NCBI GenBank assembly: GCA_023417065.1
Contig: JAEZGH010000111.1
Coordinates: 1-12,169 of the forward strand
Reading direction: 5' to 3'
DNA: 12,169 bases
Origin: Bacteroidota bacterium
Lineage (GTDB): Bacteria; Bacteroidota; Bacteroidia; Cytophagales; Cyclobacteriaceae
Below the pieces are notes generated by a model. That model searched no databases. It was given only the letters and a program-made list of their open reading frames with translations, and was not told the origin of the DNA. Made by a program: the position numbers and the translations under genes. Shown here piece after piece: positions 1 to 5,807 of this stretch; positions within the stretch are counted from its first letter, which is position 1; each line of letters begins with the position of its first letter.

Positions 1-52
1 TAAGTATTCCAGCATTATTGACCCCCTAGTCCAGCAAATTGACCACCCCCTC
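1..52. repeat. IS21 terminal repeat array, istB end (two units)
   Basis: Two related units of about 21-26 bases lie side by side. Each has a TCC(A)GCA-type half followed by TTGACC(A)CCC: the first at about 5-26 and the second at about 32-49. They match, in inverted orientation, the six units beyond istA at the other end. IS21 elements are known for multiple terminal repeats bound by the IstA transposase, which is the likely role here. About 45 bases separate the array from the istB stop codon. Confidence 0.7.
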
Positions 53-95
53 CGGGTTAGGATCTGTTCATGATTACAAAGAACGTTCAGCTAAG

Positions 96-821
96 TTATT
101 TCTTTTTTCTGAGAGATTCACCTTTCAATTCGATTCGGATCGCCTTGCTGGTGATTCGATCTAGTATCGCATCGGATATTGTCGGTTCTCCGATTACATC
201 ATACCACGCTGCCACAGGGAGTTGTGATGAGATAATGGTTGATTTTCTGCCGTGCCTGTCTTCCATTACTTCCATTAGATCGAGACGTGAGTAATCATCT
301 AGTTTCTGTAGTCCGAAGTCATCGATGATGAGCACGTCGGACTTCGCTATGGCATTAATCTGTTTGCGATGTGTGCCGTCCATTTTTCCCAGACGCAAGG
401 AGTAAAATAGCTTTTGATAGTTGAAGTATGTAACTCGGAACCCATTCAAACATGATTGATGGCCGAGAGCTGAGGCGAGGTTACTCTTTCCGACGCCCGC
501 AGGTCCGGTGATTAAAATGTTTTCGTTACTATCTATCCATGAACAAGTTGCCAACTGTGCCAGCAAAGATGCGTCTAAATTGCGTTTGCTGTCAGGGCGG
601 ATCTGATCGAGTGCAGCATTGTATCTAAACTTAGCAGCCTTTCTAAGCCGGTCGATTTTTCGGCCATGGCGCTCATCATGTTCCTGTTGTACGAGCATGG
701 TTACTAGCTGTTCCGCCGTAAGGTCGGTGAGTTGTTTAGCGCCAATAAGGCTTTCAAGAGCATCGGCCATGCCATGCAATCTAAGGGTGCGCATCTGTTC
801 AAGTGTTTGTGTGTAATTCAT
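96..821 (-). CDS. istB: IS21-family helper ATPase IstB
   Basis: This 241-residue protein is the AAA+ ATPase that assists the IstA transposase in target selection and strand transfer. Visible motifs are a Walker A loop GPAGVGKS at residues 106-113 and a Walker B stretch VLIIDDFG at 163-170. The N-terminal segment (about 1-70) is the helical IstB leader, with TLEQMRTLRLHGMADALE typical of the family. The C-terminal half includes SDAILDRI around 216-223, a usual IstB signature near the arginine finger. Length is normal for the family. The start lies 17 bases after the istA stop codon and the genes share a strand, so they are surely co-transcribed. No Shine-Dalgarno sequence is visible; the leader is A/T-rich, as in Bacteroidetes. 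Nothing suggests truncation. Confidence 0.95.
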   Translation of the reverse strand: MNYTQTLEQMRTLRLHGMADALESLIGAKQLTDLTAEQLVTMLVQQEHDERHGRKIDRLRKAAKFRYNAALDQIRPDSKRNLDASLLAQLATCSWIDSNENILITGPAGVGKSNLASALGHQSCLNGFRVTYFNYQKLFYSLRLGKMDGTHRKQINAIAKSDVLIIDDFGLQKLDDYSRLDLMEVMEDRHGRKSTIISSQLPVAAWYDVIGEPTISDAILDRITSKAIRIELKGESLRKKK

Positions 822-838
822 AAAGATTTATTGATTTG

Positions 839-2392
839 TTATTGATAGTTGTCTCGACCTCGGATATTCTGATGGAGCGGTAGGCTACCTTGGGTGAACA
901 ATGGCTCATCGAATGTTACATGCGGGCTTGTTACGAGGTGACGCAGATAGCGTAATGAGATCAGGTTATTAGCTAGGGCCACTTCACAGCATTTCCGTAG
1001 CTTTGCTCTTTCGCATTTGAGTTGTAATGCCAGGATACCTTGACACGTCCTATAAGCCTGCTCAGGATATTGACCCCTATCAAGAACAGCAGTAATGACG
1101 GCTTGAACTTCTGGTCCTATCGCCAGCGCTTTTTGCTTTAAGGTATCCGGAGAAAGATTATTTAAATACTCTTGATGAGCCGATGCCAAATGATCCCTTT
1201 GAGTAATGTAAAGGCTTCCCTTAGTGACAACGTGGGATGCGACGCATTCACGCTTATGATATACCCTGGCGATACCATTACTAATCAAGACGGTCACCTT
1301 TTGGCCAATTAATCTATATGGAACGCTAAGGTATTTTCCGATAGATTTGATCTTGACATGACCGTTTTGAAGCACGGTAACTTTTGCCTGCCGAACAAGG
1401 GTGTATGGTGCAGCAGGAAGTGCTTTGAGATGGGGACGTTCATCACGCTCAAACATCAGTCGGCGCGATACTCCGTAATCCTGCATGACATTGTCATTAA
1501 GCTGGTCAAGCTTCTCAGATAATGCCTGGTTGATTTCCTCCAGGCTGTAGAAGGTTAAGTTTCTCAACCTGGCATACGCCTGCTGATATACCACGTTTAC
1601 GTGCACTTCAACCTTCGCTTTGTCCTGAGGTTTTACGGGCCTGGTGGGCATGACCACCATTCCGTAATAGTTAGCCATGTCCAGGAACGATTCATTGATC
1701 GTCGGATCATATCGGTCAGCAACGGTTACGGCCGACTTCAAGTTGTCTGGCACTATAGCAGACGTTACTCCACCTAACTTCAGGAGCAATGTGACGATCC
1801 CTTCTGTCAGACATTCGTTTTTTTGAGATCTAAGAGCGATGGCAAGGGTGTAATTGCTATAGCCCAGTGTGAGTAAAAGAACTTCTGCGGCAATTCGATT
1901 TCCGGAGGCTCGATCGATGTAGTACAACTTGTCACCAGCGAAGTCAATAAACATCTTATCTCCTGGCTGATGGTTCATCACCATTGTGGGGTGTTTACTC
2001 TTCAGATAGCGTTGGAGATGGAAACAAAACCGGGAGTACTTCATATGAATGTATCCTGCTTGAAAGTCCTCCTCCCAAAGTACCATGCGTGTTACATGAG
2101 TTTTTTTCTGGTTAGCCAGTTCGCTGACGTAATATTCAGCACGTTCAAGAAACTCTTGATAGTTCGCCTTTTCCTGCGATGCAACAGGCGTTATGTGGTC
2201 CTCCAAAATCGGATTAGCCATAGCGAGAAGTTCGTCCTCGGGAAGCTTAGATAGCTCCGTGTTCCGCAAATAGGCTTTGACGGTGTTCCTTGCTATACCA
2301 AGGATAACAGCGATCCTCTTTATCTTGACACCTTGTCGATGAAGTTGAAAAATCTGTTTAACCTGATTCATAGAGATGGGATTATTGGCCAT
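839..2392 (-). CDS. istA: IS21-family transposase IstA
   Basis: This 517-residue DDE transposase binds the element ends and catalyses cut/copy and strand transfer. An N-terminal helix-turn-helix is seen around residues 8-43 (IKRIAVILGIARNTVKAYLR). The RNase H-like catalytic core gives D150 (in MFIDFAGD), D216 (IVPDNLKSA) and E262 (DKAKVEVHV). The region around 330-400, with KIKSIGKYLSVPYRLIGQKV, is the beta-rich Mu/IstA C-terminal domain. Length is normal for IstA and the gene is unbroken. The ATG at 2392 is preceded by an A/T-rich leader with a perfect 8-bp inverted repeat at 2401-2425, then the terminal repeat array. Confidence 0.95.
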   Translation of the reverse strand: MANNPISMNQVKQIFQLHRQGVKIKRIAVILGIARNTVKAYLRNTELSKLPEDELLAMANPILEDHITPVASQEKANYQEFLERAEYYVSELANQKKTHVTRMVLWEEDFQAGYIHMKYSRFCFHLQRYLKSKHPTMVMNHQPGDKMFIDFAGDKLYYIDRASGNRIAAEVLLLTLGYSNYTLAIALRSQKNECLTEGIVTLLLKLGGVTSAIVPDNLKSAVTVADRYDPTINESFLDMANYYGMVVMPTRPVKPQDKAKVEVHVNVVYQQAYARLRNLTFYSLEEINQALSEKLDQLNDNVMQDYGVSRRLMFERDERPHLKALPAAPYTLVRQAKVTVLQNGHVKIKSIGKYLSVPYRLIGQKVTVLISNGIARVYHKRECVASHVVTKGSLYITQRDHLASAHQEYLNNLSPDTLKQKALAIGPEVQAVITAVLDRGQYPEQAYRTCQGILALQLKCERAKLRKCCEVALANNLISLRYLRHLVTSPHVTFDEPLFTQGSLPLHQNIRGRDNYQ

Positions 2393-2400
2393 GTTCTTTG

Positions 2401-2425
2401 TGCTTTATTCCATAAGGATAAAGCA
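2401..2425. promoter_or_regulatory. Perfect inverted repeat in the istA leader
   Basis: TGCTTTAT at 2401-2408 pairs exactly with ATAAAGCA at 2418-2425 across a 9-base loop. It sits only 8 bases upstream of the istA start codon (minus strand), inside the expected leader. It could be a protein-binding operator or an RNA hairpin limiting istA translation. The pairing is directly seen; the function is inferred. Confidence 0.4.
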
Positions 2426-2446
2426 GAACAGATTCTATCCCAATCA

Positions 2447-2629
2447 GGGGGGTCAACTTGCAGGAATGGACCATCTTCCGAGGTGGTCAGTTTGCAGGAA
2501 TTCCCGTTCTCGAGGGGGTCAACTTGCAGGAATTTTACAGGAATTCTAAAAATCCAGCGGGGGTCAACTTCCCGGAAAAGGGGGTCAATTAGGAATGGAA
2601 TGGGGGGTCAAAGGCGGCAGGAATACTCA
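2447..2629. repeat. IS21 terminal repeat array, istA end (six units)
   Basis: Six copies of a unit of about 21 bases, read on the minus strand as ATTCCTGCAAGTTGACCCCC with variants, lie at about 2447-2467, 2480-2501, 2512-2533, 2557-2579, 2580-2596 and 2602-2629. The first three are the most alike; the fourth has CCGGG in place of CCTGC, the fifth is shortened, and the sixth forms the element tip. On the plus strand each begins with GGGGGTCA. Such arrays are the established IstA binding sites in IS21 elements. istA transcription must start within or next to them, so bound transposase could repress its own gene. Confidence 0.75.
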
Positions 2630-2686
2630 ACAAAGCTATCGGGAACCACGGAGAACCATTGAGCGAGTAGGGGACCGTTGGATTAA
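2630..2686 (+). repeat. Direct repeat copy A
   Basis: The segment starts ACAAAGCTATCGGGAACC and aligns over about 57 bases with 2908-2964, with roughly one mismatch in five, mostly in the second half. It abuts the right tip of the insertion sequence, so the element appears to have landed at the edge of, or inside, this dispersed repeat. Confidence 0.7.
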
Positions 2687-2828
2687 GTGCGCTTCTTTGT
2701 TTCGGAGGTTGCTGTCCTTCGAAGACGTGCACCGGGGGTTTACGTTTAACCAGCGTTCCTCGCCGGGGTCCTTCGCCGCCGCGCACCTGCCACTACGGCT
2801 CTGGATTCCCGCTGGCCTTTCTATTAAT

Positions 2829-2875
2829 TAAAAATCAAAAAAAAGCCCTCGCCAATCCAGAGGCGCGAGGGCTTT
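2829..2875 (-). terminator. Strong intrinsic terminator facing left
   Basis: An 11-bp perfect stem pairs 2842-2852 (AAAGCCCTCGC) with 2865-2875 (GCGAGGGCTTT), with a 12-base loop. Read on the minus strand, the stem is followed by an unbroken T tract continuing to about 2837 and more T-rich sequence to 2829. On the plus strand there is no T tract after the stem, so it works leftwards. No minus-strand gene is visible upstream of it within the window. Confidence 0.75.
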
Positions 2876-2907
2876 GCGCGCTGAGCCGAAGGATCTCTCC
2901 ATGAACC

Positions 2908-2964
2908 ACAAAGCTATCGGGAACCGCGGAGAACCATTGGACGAGTCGCGGGTTGTTGAATTAG
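2908..2964 (+). repeat. Direct repeat copy B
   Basis: This is the second copy of the segment at 2630-2686, 278 bases away. The first 34 bases are nearly identical (ACAAAGCTATCGGGAACC, then CGGAGAACCATTG); later bases diverge. It is preceded by GAGCCGAAGGATCTCTCC, which resembles short sequences scattered between genes in many Bacteroidetes genomes (from memory, not checked). Confidence 0.7.
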
Positions 2965-2998
2965 AGAATTTCATCAAAATAAAAGACGGAACCAAGCT

Positions 2999-3030
2999 CC
3001 CTTCTCCGCCGCGGCCGCCGCGGAGAAGGG
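2999..3030. repeat. GC-rich hairpin, REP-like
   Basis: CCCTTCTCCGC at 2999-3009 pairs perfectly with GCGGAGAAGGG at 3020-3030, and the GC-only interior pairs further apart from one C-C mismatch. It is followed by CGGGGGGATGAGG, not a T tract, so it is not a standard terminator. It is probably a dispersed palindromic element. Confidence 0.65.
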
Positions 3031-3093
3031 CGGGGGGATGAGGTGCATTTCGCTTATTCCAAAGGTTCCCGCCTTCGAATACGGAAGCCATTA

Positions 3094-3163
3094 ACATGCC
3101 ATCCCGATGGGACGGGGTTTTGCTTTCATTCCATGCTACAAACATACCATCCCTATGGGACGG
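3094..3163. repeat. Pair of palindrome-centred 22-bp repeats
   Basis: Two units at 3094-3115 and 3142-3163 differ at only two positions. Each has the core CCATCCC(G/T)ATGGGACGG, whose inner ATCCC/GGGAT part is a short palindrome. The units are 48 bases apart, with unrelated sequence of 26 bases between. Only two copies exist and the units are short, so this is read as dispersed REP-like DNA. Confidence 0.6.
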
Positions 3164-3170
3164 AAAGATT

Positions 3171-3186
3171 CCCGATAGCTAGCGGG
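3171..3186. repeat. Near-perfect palindrome and inverted copy of the AGCTATCGGGAA repeat
   Basis: CCCGATAGCTAGCGGG is a 16-bp palindrome with a single mismatch. Together with two preceding T bases it gives TTCCCGATAGCT, the exact reverse complement of the 12-mer at 2634-2645 and 2912-2923. The cluster therefore has two direct copies and one inverted copy. Confidence 0.6.
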
Positions 3187-3428
3187 TGCCGCGAGACGCA
3201 AAGACCTAATCCGAAATCTGCAATATGAAATAATCCTTCCCGCAAATACAAAATTTGCCTCTACTGATAGTCAGGACGTTGTGCGCAATGAGGTGCAAAT
3301 CGGGACGAGAACTGTACATGGGTGCTGAAAGATTGAAAAACCGAATAGATATAAGGGTGAAAAAAATGAATTTGGGGAATGGGAACCATAAAAAGTATGA
3401 TGGGACCAGACGCTCAAATATCCAGTAT

Positions 3429-4433
3429 ATGAAAAAAATAGTTCTTAGGTCTTTAATCCTGGTCATTGCCATATCCGGATGTATTGCGATGCTTGCATTC
3501 AAGAGCACCGAAAAAATTAAAGTAGCATTTCTTGTTCACGATCTGGTTGCCGACAGGTGGTTGATGGATATGGAAAATTTCACCAATAAGGTCGCAGACC
3601 TTGGCGGTGAAGCGATAACCAGAAACGGTTTAGGAGATGCCGAAACGCAAGTCGAACAAGGTAAACGGCTCATCGATGAAGGCGTAAAGGTGATTGTCGT
3701 TGTTCCTCAGGATGGTAAGGTGCTGGCAAAACTGGTTGACTATGCAGACAAGAAAGGGGCAAAGATCATTGCGTATGACAGGATGATTGTAGACTGTGAT
3801 CTGCATTATTACATCTCATATAACAGTGTTCAGGTGGGAGAGCTTATGGCCGAGTATGCACTGAAGGCGAAGCCCAAGGGTAATTATGTTATCCTCAATG
3901 GGCCGTCTAGTGACAACAACGCCCTCCTGGTTCGTCAGGGTATTATGAATAAACTGAAAAGCCACATCGATGCAGGAAAAGTTAAGGTATTGATGGAAAA
4001 AGAAATGAGCTCATGGTATGCGCTCAGTTCCATGTCAGTTATGGACGAGTTTGTTCAGCGCAACAAACTTCCGATAGACGCCGTAATCACCGGAGCCGAT
4101 GACCTTGCTTCAGGTGTTATAGATGTATTTAAGTCATCGAATATCCGGATTCCTGTTATTACCGGTCAGGACGCTTCGGTTGATGCATGCCGCAACATCA
4201 TCCTTGGAAACCAGTCTATGACGATATACAAGTCTGTGAAGAAACTATCAAGTGAAGCTGCGATTCTATCGATGAAAATTGCAAGGGGAGAAAAAATTGA
4301 TTTTACCTCTACGATGAACAATGGGAAGAAAGAAGTTCCCAGTATTTTGTTCAATCCAATAGTAGTCGATAAATCCAACTTGAAAACCACTGTTATTCAG
4401 GACGGACATATCGACGAGTCTTTTCTGAAATAG
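3429..4433 (+). CDS. xylF: Xylose-type sugar ABC transporter substrate-binding lipoprotein (XylF-like)
   Basis: This 334-residue protein is a periplasmic-binding-protein type 1 fold that captures a sugar, most likely D-xylose or a related pentose, for an ABC importer. Residues 1-18 are a lipoprotein signal (MKK, hydrophobic run, lipobox ISGC with C18). XylF hallmarks follow: DRW at 42-44, AYDRMI at 115-120, SDNN at 161-164, W196, GQDA at 246-249, MTIYKS at 264-269 and a C-terminal TVIQDGHIDE. Compared from memory with E. coli XylF, the sugar-contact positions match except that the Asn of ASNDATA is Ala here (A223 in TGADDLA). The frame is open upstream to ATG 3255, and ATG 3366 is also in frame, but 3429 places the signal peptide correctly. 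No ATPase or permease gene follows; a terminator does. The ligand is therefore uncertain. Confidence 0.85.
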   Translation: MKKIVLRSLILVIAISGCIAMLAFKSTEKIKVAFLVHDLVADRWLMDMENFTNKVADLGGEAITRNGLGDAETQVEQGKRLIDEGVKVIVVVPQDGKVLAKLVDYADKKGAKIIAYDRMIVDCDLHYYISYNSVQVGELMAEYALKAKPKGNYVILNGPSSDNNALLVRQGIMNKLKSHIDAGKVKVLMEKEMSSWYALSSMSVMDEFVQRNKLPIDAVITGADDLASGVIDVFKSSNIRIPVITGQDASVDACRNIILGNQSMTIYKSVKKLSSEAAILSMKIARGEKIDFTSTMNNGKKEVPSILFNPIVVDKSNLKTTVIQDGHIDESFLK

Positions 4434-4766
4434 AAACCCCAGATTCCTAACTTCATCTTCCGGATTATTCCAGGTTCGGGTTATCAGATCGTATCCCGCG
4501 ACTAAAGTATCAGCCGCTTTAGTGACCATGACCGAAACCTGATTCGGGGCTTTTTCCGCAAAGCGTCTTTCGTGTTTAGACGCTTTGCTCTTTTGATATT
4601 CTCAGGCTAAAGTCGCTGGTTACTAACTATGCCGGTTAGATTTCTGATTTTCCAGACAGCCCTTCGTTATCGATAGTCATCCCATGTCTTTGAATTCGCC
4701 TCGCTCGATTCAGTTGGTAGCTGGCATGTACATTTACTCTCATTGCTTCCACCTAAATGACATATT
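4434..4766. other. Intergenic region between sugar-binding protein and catalase
   Basis: It holds no gene. A 7-bp inverted repeat (ACTAAAG at 4501-4507 with CTTTAGT at about 4517-4523), a weak stem CCGAA/TTCGG at 4532-4545 with a following T5 at 4551-4555, and the strong terminator at 4558-4594 come in a row. Upstream of the catalase, TACATTTA at 4729-4736 differs by one base from the Bacteroidetes -7 consensus TAnnTTTG, but no matching -33 element is correctly spaced, so the promoter is not assigned. Confidence 0.6.
4558..4594 (+). terminator. Strong intrinsic terminator after the xylF-like gene
   Basis: GCAAAGCGTCT at 4558-4568 pairs perfectly with AGACGCTTTGC at 4578-4588 around a 9-base loop, followed by TCTTTT. 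It lies 125 bases after the stop codon, behind a weaker hairpin with its own T run at 4532-4555. It isolates the sugar-binding gene as a single-gene unit. Confidence 0.8.
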
Positions 4767-5807
4767 ATGTTCTACCATATAAAGGACTTACAGTTTAATG
4801 CGAGGGTTTCTGCACCGGATCCTCGTTTTGCCAATTTGCTGCTTCAGCAGTTCGGTGGACCGAACGGAGAGTTGAAGGCGGCGATGCAATATTTTGTTCA
4901 GGCGTTCGCGGCGAAAGAGCCCTATCCTGATAAATACGATCTGTTGATGGATATCGCAACAGAGGAATTCAGTCACCTTGAGATCGTAGGCGCGACGATC
5001 CAGATGCTGCTTGCAGGCGTCAATGGAAAATTAAAAGATGCTGCAGATGAATCTGAAATAATGAAGATAATGGGCGGAAAGGCATCGAAAGAAAATGTTA
5101 TCCATGAGGCGATGTCGAACCCACATTTCTTAATTGAGAGTGGCGGCGGACCGATGGTAACTGACAGCCGTGGTATTCCGTGGAGCGGTACGTATGTGAA
5201 TGCGAATGGTGACTTAACTGTGGATCTCAGATCAAACATGGGTGCTGAATCGCGCGCTAAGATTGTGTATGAGTATTTGATGAAGTTTACGGACGATCCT
5301 TATGTAAAAGATACGCTTAAATTTTTGATGACGCGTGAGATTGCTCACTTCCAGATGTTCGAAGCTGCGTTGCAGACTATTCAACCGAACTTTCCTCCGG
5401 GCGTATTGCAGGGTGATCCGAAGCACAGCAATACGTACTTCAACATGTCGAATGGTATTGAGGTAAGGGGACCGTGGAACGATGGTGTCAGTTCGGAGCT
5501 TGGTGAAACGTGGCGCTATATTGAAGATCCGATTGCTCATGTTGCTGAGACTAATGGTCTGCTGGATCAACAGATCGAAGGCACCGAGCGCACGGAGGCG
5601 ACAGTGAAAAAGATGGACAAGGCATTGAGCAAGGAGCGGAGTGCGGAAGTTGACAAGGCTACACCGACTGGCGAGAATCAATGGAGCACTTATTCAGTAA
5701 CCCCAGATGAAGGAACACGAACACCAAATGAGACCGGCACCAGAGCAAGCAGAAGCACCCCTGGAAGTCCGTCGAAAGCAAAAACCTCTGCCAGGAAATC
5801 CAGATAG
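4767..5807 (+). CDS. Manganese (non-haem) catalase
   Basis: The 346-residue protein is a ferritin-like di-manganese catalase that disproportionates hydrogen peroxide. The ligands known for the Lactobacillus plantarum enzyme can be placed: E35 (GGPNGELKAA), E67 and H70 (ATEEFSHLE), E161 (NMGAESRAK) and H194 (REIAHFQMFE). The 33-residue spacing between the last two matches the known enzyme. The start MFYHIKDLQFNARV fits the family exactly. Core homology seems to end near residue 290; the rest is Ser/Thr/Pro/Arg-rich and ends in SARKSR, probably disordered. No signal peptide is seen, so it is cytoplasmic. Its last 33 codons overlap the start of the DsbA-like gene in another frame. The pair is likely co-transcribed and linked to oxidative stress. 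Confidence 0.93.
   Translation: MFYHIKDLQFNARVSAPDPRFANLLLQQFGGPNGELKAAMQYFVQAFAAKEPYPDKYDLLMDIATEEFSHLEIVGATIQMLLAGVNGKLKDAADESEIMKIMGGKASKENVIHEAMSNPHFLIESGGGPMVTDSRGIPWSGTYVNANGDLTVDLRSNMGAESRAKIVYEYLMKFTDDPYVKDTLKFLMTREIAHFQMFEAALQTIQPNFPPGVLQGDPKHSNTYFNMSNGIEVRGPWNDGVSSELGETWRYIEDPIAHVAETNGLLDQQIEGTERTEATVKKMDKALSKERSAEVDKATPTGENQWSTYSVTPDEGTRTPNETGTRASRSTPGSPSKAKTSARKSR

Larger units (their letters stand above)
1..2629 (-). mobile_element. IS21-family insertion sequence, apparently complete
   Basis: The element holds istA and istB in the usual order on the minus strand, flanked by related inverted ends. The outermost left bases (TAAGTATTCC, then GC, then TTGACCCCC at 18-26) match the reverse complement of the right end (TGAGTATTCC, then GC, then TTGACCCCCC). 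The right end is placed at 2629, because the bases from 2630 on reappear at 2908 in the flanking DNA, so they belong to the host. The left end is at or within a few bases before position 1; IS21 elements usually begin TG, and here the second base is A, so the true tip may lie just outside the window. Both genes are intact, so the element may be active. Target-site duplication cannot be tested because the left flank is missing. Confidence 0.85.
2630..3428. other. Non-coding, repeat-rich intergenic region
   Basis: About 800 bases lie between the insertion sequence and the sugar-binding protein. Short open frames exist on both strands but run through repeats and hairpins, lack start signals and resemble no family. 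The region holds a degenerate direct repeat of about 57 bp, three copies of AGCTATCGGGAA (one inverted), a strong left-facing terminator, a GC-rich hairpin, and a pair of palindrome-centred units of 22 bp. This is typical of the dispersed short repeats between genes in Bacteroidetes chromosomes. Promoter elements for the downstream gene must lie in its last 200 bases, but no clear TAnnTTTG site was found. Confidence 0.7.

Noticed and set aside
2828..3145. Minus-strand open frame of 105 residues
   Set aside because: It runs straight through the terminator, GC-rich hairpin and repeats, has no recognisable domain and no leader, and is best explained as repeat translation.
3094..3163. CRISPR-like repeat-spacer-repeat arrangement
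   Set aside because: There are only two units, the repeat is short (22 bp), no further copies follow, and no cas gene is in the window. Dispersed palindromic repeats explain it better.
3255..3428. Extension of the XylF-like protein upstream to the first in-frame ATG
   Set aside because: It would add 58 residues, many of them basic, before a clear lipoprotein signal sequence, and would bury the signal. The frame is merely open.
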